From: an uncultured Phascolarctobacterium sp.
GTDB taxonomy: Bacteria > Bacillota > Negativicutes > Acidaminococcales > Acidaminococcaceae
Direction: 5' to 3'
NCBI RefSeq assembly: GCF_934190775.1
Contig: NZ_CAKPTG010000015.1
Coordinates: 1-64,000, forward strand
DNA length: 64,000 bases
Under the pieces are notes generated by a model. It saw only the letters and a program-made list of their open reading frames with translations, made no database searches and was not told the origin of the DNA. Each line of letters opens with the position of its first letter. Position 1 is the first letter of the stretch. A program made the position numbers and the translations under genes. This document shows, in pieces, positions 16,743-25,383 of the stretch.

Positions 16743-17046
16743 AAAAAAGCCTTCGTTTATCCATACCGCATTTTCATTATGCAGTAAGGGACGAAAGCAA
16801 ACTTCGTGGTACCACCCAAATTCACTGCTACCTCACGATAGCAGCCTCCTCAAGTACGCCGGACTAAGCCATTAATACTTCAGCACTGTAACGGGTGCAC
16901 CCGGACGACCTAAACTTGCGCTTCAGCCAATCAGCTCCAAGACCATCTTCGGCAAATTCTCCTGCGCTTCCTTTCACCAAACGGAAGCTCTCTGTGGCAG
17001 TACTCCTTGCGTACTCTTCTTTTCATTGCTCGTATATGAACTTGTG
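16743..17046 (-). promoter_or_regulatory. T-box riboswitch, tRNA-Met specific, upstream of metQ
   Basis: The invariant T-box element reads TGGGTGGTACCACG on the minus strand (about 16805-16818). Stem I shows an AGAGAGC bulge and a GTTTGGTG distal loop. The specifier region reads GAAG-ATG-GTCTTGGAGC, putting the codon AUG (Met) at 16944-16946. A long terminator stem with a T-run follows (16743-16795). Uncharged tRNA-Met should stabilise the antiterminator and turn on metQ. Confidence 0.92.
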
Positions 17047-17052
17047 AGTAAA

Positions 17053-17081
17053 AATATACAACTTGTCAAAGCATCTGTCAA
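17053..17081 (-). promoter_or_regulatory. Promoter of the T-box/metQ transcript
   Basis: TTGACA (17076-17081) and TATATT (17053-17058) on the minus strand are 17 bases apart. The start site falls a few bases before Stem I of the T-box. Confidence 0.75.
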
Positions 17082-17259
17082 CAAAAAAACGGAAAAAATT
17101 TCAAAAAGCCTAGTATTTTAGTAGATTTGTAAACGATGTTACAAAAATCACTTGGCTATATAGTTTGCTAATAGCGAAGAATAAAATAAATATAATTTTT
17201 AATTTTACATTTCTTCATTATAGCGCCCAAAAACATAACAAAAGCTGTAAATTCACCTA

Positions 17260-17288
17260 TTGACAAGCTAGGTTTTATCGTGTAAATT
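17260..17288 (+). promoter_or_regulatory. Promoter of the trans-sulfuration operon
   Basis: TTGACA (17260-17265) and TAAATT (17283-17288) are 17 bases apart. This predicts a structured 5' UTR of about 185 nt before the start codon at 17479. Confidence 0.6.
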
Positions 17289-17363
17289 ATCAAGCAAACA
17301 TCACACAAGCACTGCTTGTTGATTTTGTTTCACGAATAAAAATTTTGATAATATCACGTTTAA

Positions 17364-17454
17364 CAGGTGAGAAGATACCGGAGAAAAAAATGCAGTAACA
17401 TGCATAAACCAGCTTCCGGCAATCCTGATGAAGTATCCGGTATCTTGCCGCCTG
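17364..17454 (+). promoter_or_regulatory. Candidate riboswitch: multibranch RNA with pseudoknot
   Basis: AAGATACCGGA (17372-17382) pairs perfectly with TCCGGTATCTT (17436-17446). Inside it lie hairpin ATGCA/TGCAT (17390-17405) and hairpin CTTC/GAAG (17413-17433). The loop of the second holds CGGCAA (17417-17422), complementary to TTGCCG (17445-17450) immediately 3' of the main stem, so a coaxial pseudoknot is possible. CAGG/CCTG (17364-17367, 17451-17454) can close the whole. The SD AAAGGAG begins at 17461. No conserved core of SAM-I, II, III, IV, V, cobalamin or THF classes is recognised. Ligand control is inferred from structure and position. Confidence 0.45.
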
Positions 17455-17478
17455 ACCTTGAAAGGAGAAGATGACACT

Positions 17479-18618
17479 ATGGAATTTGCAACAAAATGTA
17501 TTCATGAAATCGGCGCAGCTGACGCAACCGGCAGCATTACCCCGGCAATTTATCTTTCCTCAACCTTTGCACACCCCAAGTTGGGGGACACCACAGGCTT
17601 TAACTATACACGTGAATCCAACCCGACACGTGCACGTCTGGAGCAGCTTTTGGCAGCATTGGAGAACGGTGTCGATGCCTTGGCTTTTTCCTCCGGTATG
17701 GCTGCAGTTGATGCGGTTATGAATCTGTTCGCGCCCGGCGACCACATTATCACCGGCAACGATCTCTACGGTGGCTCCTTCCGTCTGTTCCGCAACCTCA
17801 ACGCCAAAAACGGTGTAGAGTTTACTTCTGTGCATACTTCTAAACTGGAAGAAATTAAGGCTGCCATTAAGCCCAATACAAAAGCCATCTTTTTGGAAAC
17901 ACCTACCAACCCCACAATGGAAATCAGTGATTTGCGTGCTATCAGCAAAATCGCCCACGAAAATAATTTTTTGGTTATCGTCGACAATACCTTTCTGACA
18001 CCATATTTTCAAAGACCGCTGGACCTTGGCGCTGATATCGTTATCCATAGCGGAACAAAATATCTTTGCGGTCATAACGATGTACTCGTCGGCTTTACCG
18101 TAGCCAAGGACCCTGTTATTGCCGACAAGCTGCGACTGATTTATAAAACAACCGGTGCCTGTTTGGGAGCACTTGATGCCTGGCTCGTTATCCGCGGTAT
18201 CAAAACTCTGCCGCTGCGTATGGAGCAGCACCAGAAAAATGCTTTTGCCATTGCCAAATGGCTACAAAAGCAGCCGCGTGTACAATACGTTTTATATCCC
18301 GGTCTGGAAAATCATCCCGGTTATGCAATCAGCAAAGCGCAGACCACCGGCTTCGGCGGCATGATTTCCTTTGCTGTAGACAACGCGGAAACGGCACGCC
18401 AAATTCTTGAGGGCGTCAAGCTCATTAAATTTGCCGAAAGCCTTGGCGGTACGGAAAGCCTGATAACCTATCCGATTCGCCAGACGCATACCGACCTTAC
18501 TGCCGAAGAATGTGCCGAAAAGGGGATTACAGATTGTCTGCTGCGCTTCTCTACAGGCATCGAAGCAACGCAGGATCTTATTGATGATTTGGCACAGGCC
18601 TTTGCTGCGGTAGAATAA
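17479..18618 (+). CDS. Trans-sulfuration PLP enzyme (cystathionine gamma-synthase/lyase family)
   Basis: 379 residues from ATG 17479 (AAAGGAG 11 nt upstream). Cys/Met metabolism PLP-enzyme motifs are clear: TRESNPTR, ALAFSSGMAAV, DLYGGSFRLF, VDNTFLTPYFQ and the PLP lysine in HSGTKYLCGHND. Substrate choice between cystathionine gamma-synthase, gamma-lyase and O-acetylhomoserine-type reactions cannot be decided from sequence by eye. It is followed 29 nt later by a cystathionine beta-lyase-like gene, so synthesis of homocysteine from cysteine is plausible. The long 5' UTR carries a candidate riboswitch. Confidence 0.88.
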   Translation: MEFATKCIHEIGAADATGSITPAIYLSSTFAHPKLGDTTGFNYTRESNPTRARLEQLLAALENGVDALAFSSGMAAVDAVMNLFAPGDHIITGNDLYGGSFRLFRNLNAKNGVEFTSVHTSKLEEIKAAIKPNTKAIFLETPTNPTMEISDLRAISKIAHENNFLVIVDNTFLTPYFQRPLDLGADIVIHSGTKYLCGHNDVLVGFTVAKDPVIADKLRLIYKTTGACLGALDAWLVIRGIKTLPLRMEQHQKNAFAIAKWLQKQPRVQYVLYPGLENHPGYAISKAQTTGFGGMISFAVDNAETARQILEGVKLIKFAESLGGTESLITYPIRQTHTDLTAEECAEKGITDCLLRFSTGIEATQDLIDDLAQAFAAVE

Positions 18619-18647
18619 TTTATAAGAATAAAATTTGGTGATAGATT

Positions 18648-19829
18648 ATGACTAAATATGATTTTGACAAGATAATCGACAGACGTAATACAGACTGCCT
18701 AAAATATGATTTTGCCATCCAGCGTGGTCGTCCGGCAGACGTCTTACCTTTTTGGGTAGCAGATATGGATTTTCCTATTGCCCGGGAAATACCGGAAGCA
18801 CTTGTTGAACGCTGCCAACATGCCATCTTCGGTTATAGTGAAAGTACAGAAGCATATTTTCAAGCTGTCCGTGACTGGTATACTAAGCATTTTAACTGGA
18901 CTCCCAAAGCCGAATGGCTCACCAAGACTCCCGGCATAGTTTTTGCCCTTGCGATGGCAGTGAAGGCCTTTACTAAAGAAGGTGAGGGCGTGCTTGTACA
19001 GCAGCCTGTTTACTATCCTTTCAGTGAGGTTATTGAAGATAACAACCGTCAGCTGGTAAATTCACCGCTCATCCTGAAAAATGGTCATTACGAAATGGAC
19101 TTTGCCGATTTGGAAGAAAAAATTATCGCCAACAATGTTAAGCTGATGCTTTTGTGCTCACCACATAACCCCGTTGGCCGTGTCTGGACACGCGCTGAGC
19201 TACAAAAAGTGGGCGATATCTGCCTTAAGCATGGTGTAATTACCGTAAGTGATGAAATTCACGGCGATTTCGTCTGGGGAAATAACTCTCAGACGGTTTT
19301 TGCAAGTTTGGGTGAGCAGTACGAGCAAAATTGTGTAATCTGCACTGCGCCCAGCAAAACCTTCAATATCGCCGGCTTACAGATATCCAACATCTTCATT
19401 CCCAACAAAATTTTACGCCGCCGCTTCCGCAAGCAAGTGGCAGCAGCAGGCTATAGCCAGATAAATACCATGGGACTCGTTGCCTGCCAGGCAGCCTACA
19501 CTTATGGCGAAGATTGGCTAAAACAGGCAAAGACTTATATCGAAGATAACATTAAATTCGTTGATGATTATCTGAAGCAGAACTTGCCGCAGATTAAGCT
19601 GCTCCATCCTGAGGGGACATATCTGATTTGGCTTGATTGCAGCGCCTTAGGCCTTACAGCTGCCGAACGCGAGCAGTGGCTCTGGCATCAAGCACACCTC
19701 TGGCTTGACGGCGGCGGTATCTTCGGCAAGGAGGGCGAAGCCTTTGAACGTATCAACGTTGCCTGCCCCCGTGCGCTATTATTACAGGGACTTGAGCAGC
19801 TGAAACAAGCTGTTCATGCATTAAATTAA
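18648..19829 (+). CDS. MalY/PatB-family aminotransferase-like cystathionine beta-lyase
   Basis: 393 residues, typical length. Fold-type I PLP features are present: LPFWVADMDFP near the N-terminus, QQPVYYPF, SPHNPVGRVWT, SDEIHGDF and the PLP lysine in APSKTFNIAGLQ. This PatB/MalY signature goes with C-S beta-lyase activity on cystathionine or cysteine conjugates. Only a weak SD (GGTGA) precedes ATG 18648, consistent with coupling to the upstream gene. A terminator follows. Confidence 0.9.
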   Translation: MTKYDFDKIIDRRNTDCLKYDFAIQRGRPADVLPFWVADMDFPIAREIPEALVERCQHAIFGYSESTEAYFQAVRDWYTKHFNWTPKAEWLTKTPGIVFALAMAVKAFTKEGEGVLVQQPVYYPFSEVIEDNNRQLVNSPLILKNGHYEMDFADLEEKIIANNVKLMLLCSPHNPVGRVWTRAELQKVGDICLKHGVITVSDEIHGDFVWGNNSQTVFASLGEQYEQNCVICTAPSKTFNIAGLQISNIFIPNKILRRRFRKQVAAAGYSQINTMGLVACQAAYTYGEDWLKQAKTYIEDNIKFVDDYLKQNLPQIKLLHPEGTYLIWLDCSALGLTAAEREQWLWHQAHLWLDGGGIFGKEGEAFERINVACPRALLLQGLEQLKQAVHALN

Positions 19830-19871
19830 ATTTATTAATTCCATTCTTTTGACGACATATCTCCAAAAAAA

Positions 19872-19920
19872 ACTGCTGCCTTCTTTGTAGCCAAAGTGAA
19901 GGCAGCAGCTTATTTTTATT
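19872..19920 (+). terminator. Terminator of the trans-sulfuration operon
   Basis: CTGCTGCCTTC (from 19873) pairs with GAAGGCAGCAG (to 19908), followed by TTATTTTTATTTT. Confidence 0.85.
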
Positions 19921-19953
19921 TTCGCTATACTTTTGCAGGTTCATTATTACATC

Positions 19954-19982
19954 TTGTAAATTGACGCTGATTTGTATATAAT
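19954..19982 (+). promoter_or_regulatory. Promoter of the M20 amidohydrolase gene
   Basis: TTGTAA (19954-19959) and TATAAT (19977-19982) are separated by 17 bases. It predicts a 5' UTR of about 150 nt holding two hairpins. One is GCTGT-GCTC/GAGC-ACAGC at about 20010-20043, the other is at 20091-20120. Confidence 0.6.
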
Positions 19983-20090
19983 GCAAATAAGCTATCCTAT
20001 GCTTGTTTGCTGTAACGCTCTTATCGGAGCATATAAAACAGCGGAACAAATTGGTTTTAAAGCTATAATAAAATATAATAAACTTACTTT

Positions 20091-20120
20091 TTAGGCTTTT
20101 GCCGTTATGCAAAAGCCTAA
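20091..20120 (+). promoter_or_regulatory. Perfect 12-bp hairpin in 5' UTR next to the SD
   Basis: TTAGGCTTTTGC (20091-20102) pairs perfectly with GCAAAAGCCTAA (20109-20120) across a 6-nt loop. No T-run follows, so it is not a standard terminator. It ends 10 nt before the SD at 20130 and may affect translation or RNA stability. Confidence 0.4.
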
Positions 20121-20142
20121 TGAAGCAGGAAGGGAGCATTAT

Positions 20143-21384
20143 ATGAAACGTGAACAAATAGCCAAAAACATTGTTGCTGATCTCAAGGAGCTGGCAGCCT
20201 TAACCTCTGATGCAGACGGTGCACAGCGCATTGCCTGGACACCTACATTCAAGAAAGCAACGGAATGGTTTGCTAAAAAGATGCAGGCCGCAGGTGCGGA
20301 GGTCTGGACAGATGCTGCAGGTAACAGCTGGGCCAAATTTGCCGGCGAAAGCGAGGAGTGCATTGTTATCGGCAGTCATCTCGATTCCGTACCTGACGGA
20401 GGCTGGCTGGACGGCGCTTTAGGCGTTGTAGCAGGCATGGGCATCGGTGCCTATGGTCTGGCAGATAAAAAGCCTGCCAAAACTCTTTACGTTGTCGGTT
20501 GGGCAGATGAGGAGGGTGTAGCCTTCGGCAAAAGCTGTCTTGGCAGCAGCGCTGTCAGCGGCATTGTCACAAGCAAGGATGTACTGCCCTTAATCCATCA
20601 GGAAAACGGCCGCAGCTTCAGCGATGTCTGGCAGGAATACGGCCTTGATGCCAGCAAGATAGGGGAGGCACACACTGCCTTTGCCAAGCTGCCGGTTAAA
20701 GCTTACCTGGAGCTGCACATTGAGCAGGCACCGTTGCTGGCTTTAGCCAAAAAAAGCGTAGCCTGCGTTTACGGCGTTTGCGGCTGCAACCGCCAGTATA
20801 TCACCTTCCGCGGACAGCAGGGACATTGCGGTTCGCCTGTTGCCCTGCGTCAGGATGCCTTTATTGCGGCAGCGCAGACCACACTTGATTTACGTGAAAT
20901 TGCGCTTAAATATGATTCCTATTGCACTGTAGGCAATATCGAGGTAAAACCTGACCTGACTACTATTTCTCCGGGCTACTGCCGCATTTCGCTGGACCAG
21001 CGCAGCATTAAGCCGGAAACAATGCAAATCATTGTTGCAGAAGCCAAGGCTGCGGCGCAGAAGCATGCACAGGAGGGTAAGCTCACTGTAGAATTTGAGC
21101 CTATCTGGCATGCTGAACCGATTCTCTTTGATGAGCAGCTGGTAGAGGACTGCAACGTTGCCGTAGAGGAGGAAACCGGTGCAAAACACAGCATGTATTC
21201 CGCACCGCTGCATGATGCCGTGCCTCTGAATGCCGTTGTACCTTCGGTAATGATGTTCACCCAGTCCGATCCCGGAATTTCTCACTGCAAGGAAGAAAAT
21301 ACCCCGCAGCCACAGCTGGAGGAAGCAATCCGTGCATTCATCCGTCTGGCTGAAAAAGAGCTGGGGACGAAATTTGCAGAGTAG
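20143..21384 (+). CDS. M20-family N-carbamoyl-L-amino acid / allantoate amidohydrolase
   Basis: 413 residues from ATG 20143 (AGGGAG upstream; the earlier in-frame ATG at 20107 lies inside the UTR hairpin). The binuclear-metal M20 site is visible: GSHLDSVPDGGWLDGALGV, WADEEGVAFG, LELHIEQAPLL and the late HDAVPLNAVVPSVM. This is the hydantoinase/carbamoylase family, which splits carbamoyl or ureido groups from amino acids. N-carbamoyl-L-cysteine is an attractive substrate given the nearby ATC hydrolase-like gene. Allantoate or beta-ureidopropionate remain alternatives. Confidence 0.87.
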   Translation: MKREQIAKNIVADLKELAALTSDADGAQRIAWTPTFKKATEWFAKKMQAAGAEVWTDAAGNSWAKFAGESEECIVIGSHLDSVPDGGWLDGALGVVAGMGIGAYGLADKKPAKTLYVVGWADEEGVAFGKSCLGSSAVSGIVTSKDVLPLIHQENGRSFSDVWQEYGLDASKIGEAHTAFAKLPVKAYLELHIEQAPLLALAKKSVACVYGVCGCNRQYITFRGQQGHCGSPVALRQDAFIAAAQTTLDLREIALKYDSYCTVGNIEVKPDLTTISPGYCRISLDQRSIKPETMQIIVAEAKAAAQKHAQEGKLTVEFEPIWHAEPILFDEQLVEDCNVAVEEETGAKHSMYSAPLHDAVPLNAVVPSVMMFTQSDPGISHCKEENTPQPQLEEAIRAFIRLAEKELGTKFAE

Positions 21385-21441
21385 GCGGTATAGGTTCGCT
21401 ATGACCTTGCAATAAAGTAATTTTATATTTCAACACGACAA

Positions 21442-21480
21442 AAAGCAGCTTCTGCGAGGCAGAAGCTGCTTTGCTTTTTA
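21442..21480. terminator. Bidirectional terminator
   Basis: AAGCAGCTTCTGC (21443-21455) pairs with GCAGAAGCTGCTT (21459-21471), with T-runs on the plus strand and A-runs before it. It separates the convergent amidohydrolase and MATE genes. Confidence 0.85.
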
Positions 21481-21490
21481 TACAGCATAT

Positions 21491-22825
21491 TTATTTTATT
21501 AAATCCTTAAGTCCGCGTATCCGCATAACCTTCCAGGTAAAGCACAGACTACGCAGCGACTGGTCCAAGAACATCGGTACCCAGGCGCCCACAATCCCCA
21601 GCTTGCAATAATAGATAAAGAAAGCCGTCATCAGAGGACGCAAAACGGTAATTAGCACAAAGGAATAGACGGCAACAGCAGTAGTCTGACCGCTGCCACG
21701 CAATATGCCTGCCGTGATAATCGTATGCCCCTGCGGTATGCAAACGGCAGCTACCCAGAACATTACCGTTTCACTTAGAGCAAGTGCCTGTGCATCCTGG
21801 GAATAAACGCTGAAAATCGGCACGCGTGCAGCATACAGGATAATAAAAGAGGCAACGGAAAGTCCCAGGCCCCATTTAAAGCCTATGCTGCGGCAACGCT
21901 TCCAGGTTGCATAATCAGCAGCACCGCGCATCTGCCCGGCAAGCACCATATTGGCCTTACCGAAGCCAAAGATAAAATCATAGGAAAAATCGCAGATGTT
22001 ATAGCAGATGCTGTGTACTGCATAGGGCAGAGTACCAAGACGCGCAGTCATCCAGCCATAGGCCAGCATACCGATGCGTTCCGCCCCCAGCTCACTGAAA
22101 ACACCGCCGAATACCGGCATAAATTCCCGCCAGAAGACTTTGTCCGGCAGCTGCAGCAGACCATCACTGAAAAAGCCCTCATGCTTCATAATACAGACAG
22201 TGATGCCAAGAGTGCACAGGGAACCGATAATCGTGCTGATTGCCGCGCCACGCACGCCCCAGCCGGCAAAGCTGCCAAAGCCGGTAATGAGAAAATAATT
22301 GCAGACGATATTCACTACATTGCCGACAATATTGCTTTTCATAATAGCGCTTGTCCGACCTACGCCCAACAAGGTTCCCTGCAATAAAAGCGAAAGAGAA
22401 TTTAGCAGTACTGCAGCCACGGCAGGATTGCCGTAAGCCAGCGCCAACTCCAAATAGTCGCTCTGTGCACCCATCAGCACCACCAGCTTCTCAAAAAAGC
22501 CATAGAAAAGCAGATGCAGTACTATAAGCAGGATACTGCTGACAGTAAAGCTCTGTCGCAGCAAAACCTTAATGGCAGAATGCTGTCCGGAACCGAATTT
22601 ATTGGCTGTCAATATAGTAACAGCAGATGCCAGTGAGCGTGATACTGTCAGCAGTACCAGGCGCAGCGGCAGAAAAATGCTTACTGCTGCTATGGCCTTG
22701 GCACCCAATACGCCTACCATAATCAAATCGGCTGCTGCCAGAAAGGTCATAAAAATGCCCTCCAACGCAGCGGGGAGGGCAATACGCAAATATTTACCTG
22801 TTAATGAATCATTAAAGCTCTTCAT
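21491..22825 (-). CDS. MATE family efflux transporter
   Basis: 444 residues with about twelve hydrophobic helices in two halves. It starts SLTGKYLRIALPAALEGIFMT and has the usual internal repeat. MATE proteins export cationic drugs or metabolites using Na+ or H+ gradients. The SD is weak. It is on the same strand as gyrA, 38 nt downstream of it, so read-through from the gyrase transcript is possible. Substrate unknown. Confidence 0.9.
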   Translation of the reverse strand: MKSFNDSLTGKYLRIALPAALEGIFMTFLAAADLIMVGVLGAKAIAAVSIFLPLRLVLLTVSRSLASAVTILTANKFGSGQHSAIKVLLRQSFTVSSILLIVLHLLFYGFFEKLVVLMGAQSDYLELALAYGNPAVAAVLLNSLSLLLQGTLLGVGRTSAIMKSNIVGNVVNIVCNYFLITGFGSFAGWGVRGAAISTIIGSLCTLGITVCIMKHEGFFSDGLLQLPDKVFWREFMPVFGGVFSELGAERIGMLAYGWMTARLGTLPYAVHSICYNICDFSYDFIFGFGKANMVLAGQMRGAADYATWKRCRSIGFKWGLGLSVASFIILYAARVPIFSVYSQDAQALALSETVMFWVAAVCIPQGHTIITAGILRGSGQTTAVAVYSFVLITVLRPLMTAFFIYYCKLGIVGAWVPMFLDQSLRSLCFTWKVMRIRGLKDLIK

Positions 22826-22863
22826 TTTCTAGAAAACATATACGTTAAAACAAATAAACAAAT

Positions 22864-25314
22864 TTATTCAGCATCCTCTTCATGATGGATTGCTGCCAAA
22901 GAAACAACTTTGTCATCATCGTTTAAGGTCATCAGTTTTACACCCTGGGTATTACGGCCATATTGAGAAATCTGGTCCACATCGGTACGGATAATCAGAC
23001 CGGCCGCGGTAATCATCATAATTTCCTGCGCCGGGTTAATTACCTTCATGCCGATTACCAGACCAGTTTTTTCGGTAATCTTCATATTGATGATACCCTT
23101 GCCGCCACGAGTCTGCTTACGATATTCCTTAACCGCTGTACGCTTGCCCATGCCAAATTCAGTTGCCGTCAGCACCTCGGAATTTTCATCGGAAACGCTG
23201 TCCATAGCAACAACCTCATCGCCGTAGTTGAGGGAAATACCCTTTACGCCATGCGCGGTGCGTCCCATGGTGCGTACATCCTGCTCATCAAAGCGGATGG
23301 CAATACCGTTGCGGGTTGCCAAAATGATTTCGCTGTTGCCGTCAGTAAGCTCTACACCGATCAGGTCCTCATCATCGTCCAGATTAATAGCAATCATGCC
23401 GTTTTTGCGGACGCTTTCCAGATCCTTGAGGTTGATTTTCTTGACGGTACCCTTATTGGTAGCCATAAACATGTACTGCTCTTCTCTGAATTCCTTCACC
23501 GGAATAACAGCCGTAATCTTTTCACCGGGCATCAATGCCAGCAAATTGATAATAGCTGTGCCCTTGGCAGTGCGGCTTGCTTCGGGGATTTCATAGCCCT
23601 TCTGGCGATATACACGGCCACGGTTGGTGAAGAAGAGAATGTTATGGTGAGTGGTGGAGAGGAAGAGATGCTCTGCGGAATCATCAATTTTCTTGCCGCT
23701 GCCGCCAGTTTTGCCTACACCACCGCGTTTTTGGCTGCGGAAGTTGTCTAAAGTCTGGCGTTTGATATAGCCCTGATGGCTGATGGTTACAACGATATCC
23801 TCTTCAGCAATCAGGTCCTCAATATCCATTTCGGAGCTGTCGATGGAAATTTCGGTACGACGCTCGTCACCGAAGCGTTTCTTCATTTCCAGCAAATCTT
23901 CCTTGATAATGTTCATAACCTTATGCTCATCTGCCAATACGCTTTCCAGCCAGTCAATGGTTTCCAGCAGGTCAGCATATTCTTCGTCAATCTTCTTGCG
24001 CTCCAGGCCGGTCAGGCGCTGCAGACGCATATCAAGAATAGCCTGTGCCTGGCGCTGGCTCAGCTTAAAGTTTTCCATCAAAGCAGTGCGGGCAATTTCT
24101 GCTGTTGCGCTGCCGCGGATGGTGCTGATTACAGCATCAATATTATCCAGAGCAATCTTCAAGCCCTCTAAGATGTGAGCTCTGTCCTTGGCCTTGCCCA
24201 GCTCGTAGCGGGTACGTCTGGTGATAACATCCTTCTGGTGCTCCAGATAGTATTCCAGCACCTGCTTGAGGTTCAGGACACGCGGCTGACCGTTAACCAG
24301 CGCCAGCATAATGATACCAAAGGAGCTCTGCAGGGCAGTATGCTTGTACAAACGGTTCAGAACAACGTCAGGAACAGCATCACTCTTCAGCTCAACAACA
24401 ATCTTCATGCCGTCTTTAAGGCTGGAGAAGTCATCAACCTTAGTAATACCTTCGATTACGCCATCCTTAGCCAGATTAGCAATATCCTTAATCAGGTTAG
24501 CTTTGTTAACCTGGTAGGGGATTTCGGTAATAACGATATGGTGCTTGCCCTTGTTGGCAGGCACGATCTCAGCTTTAGCACGAATTTTTACAACGCCGCG
24601 GCCGGTGTTATAAGCGCTGGTGATGCCTTCCTTGCCCAAAATGCAGGCACCGGTCGGGAAGTCAGGGCCTTTGATAGCTGTCATCAGCTGCGGAATTTCT
24701 ACATCAGGGTTATCAATCAGCATAACCAGGCCATTAACAACCTCACACAGATTGTGCGGCGGAATGTTAGTAGCCATACCAACTGCGATACCGGCACTGC
24801 CGTTAATCAGCAGGGCAGGGACCTTAGAAGGAAGTACACTGGGCTCTTTTAAGGATTCATCATAGTTAGGTACAAAATCAACTGTATCCTTTTCGATATC
24901 CTCCAGCATTGCCTCAGCAATTTTAGCCATACGCACCTCGGTATAACGCATTGCTGCCGGACTGTCGCCGTCAATACTACCAAAGTTACCATGACCGTCT
25001 ACCATCAGATAGCGGGTAGAGAAATCCTGCGCCAGGCGCACAATTGCATCATATACGGAACTATCACCATGAGGGTGATATTTACCTAAAACGTCACCGA
25101 CGATACGAGCGGATTTTTTATAGGGTTTCGTCGGAGTCATGCCTGCTTCCTGCATTGCGTATAAAATACGGCGATGTACAGGCTTCAGACCATCGCGGAC
25201 ATCAGGTAAAGCACGTTGGATGATAACGCTCATCGCATAATCGATATAGGATTTTTGCATTTCCTCTTCGATATATACGGGAAGAACTTTACCAGTGGTA
25301 TTTTCTAAATCCAC
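22864..25314 (-). CDS. gyrA: DNA gyrase subunit A
   Basis: 816 residues. Breakage-reunion domain with catalytic Tyr124 (AAMRYTE) and quinolone-determining region PHGDSSVYDAIVR, where Ser85 and Asp89 correspond to E. coli Ser83 and Asp87 in the susceptible state. The C-terminal beta-pinwheel carries a GyrA box-like QKRGGVG near residue 530. It is separated from gyrB by four small genes rather than adjacent, in the leftward block from oriC. Transcription follows replication direction. Confidence 0.98.
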   Translation of the reverse strand: MDLENTTGKVLPVYIEEEMQKSYIDYAMSVIIQRALPDVRDGLKPVHRRILYAMQEAGMTPTKPYKKSARIVGDVLGKYHPHGDSSVYDAIVRLAQDFSTRYLMVDGHGNFGSIDGDSPAAMRYTEVRMAKIAEAMLEDIEKDTVDFVPNYDESLKEPSVLPSKVPALLINGSAGIAVGMATNIPPHNLCEVVNGLVMLIDNPDVEIPQLMTAIKGPDFPTGACILGKEGITSAYNTGRGVVKIRAKAEIVPANKGKHHIVITEIPYQVNKANLIKDIANLAKDGVIEGITKVDDFSSLKDGMKIVVELKSDAVPDVVLNRLYKHTALQSSFGIIMLALVNGQPRVLNLKQVLEYYLEHQKDVITRRTRYELGKAKDRAHILEGLKIALDNIDAVISTIRGSATAEIARTALMENFKLSQRQAQAILDMRLQRLTGLERKKIDEEYADLLETIDWLESVLADEHKVMNIIKEDLLEMKKRFGDERRTEISIDSSEMDIEDLIAEEDIVVTISHQGYIKRQTLDNFRSQKRGGVGKTGGSGKKIDDSAEHLFLSTTHHNILFFTNRGRVYRQKGYEIPEASRTAKGTAIINLLALMPGEKITAVIPVKEFREEQYMFMATNKGTVKKINLKDLESVRKNGMIAINLDDDEDLIGVELTDGNSEIILATRNGIAIRFDEQDVRTMGRTAHGVKGISLNYGDEVVAMDSVSDENSEVLTATEFGMGKRTAVKEYRKQTRGGKGIINMKITEKTGLVIGMKVINPAQEIMMITAAGLIIRTDVDQISQYGRNTQGVKLMTLNDDDKVVSLAAIHHEEDAE

Positions 25315-25383
25315 TTTATCACCTTTCCTTTACAAAAAACAATATCACAACCTGTTAAACAGGGCAGAGTGCCTCAGCACAGG

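Noticed and set aside
17285..17460. SAM-I (S-box) riboswitch in the trans-sulfuration leader
   Set aside because: Only CCGGCAA resembles part of the S-box core; the GAGGGA and GGTGCTAATTCC elements are missing.
17423..17465. CTGATGA followed by GAAA, the hammerhead ribozyme core words
   Set aside because: The sequence between them does not form stem II and no cleavage-site helix is present; the pseudoknot reading explains the segment better.
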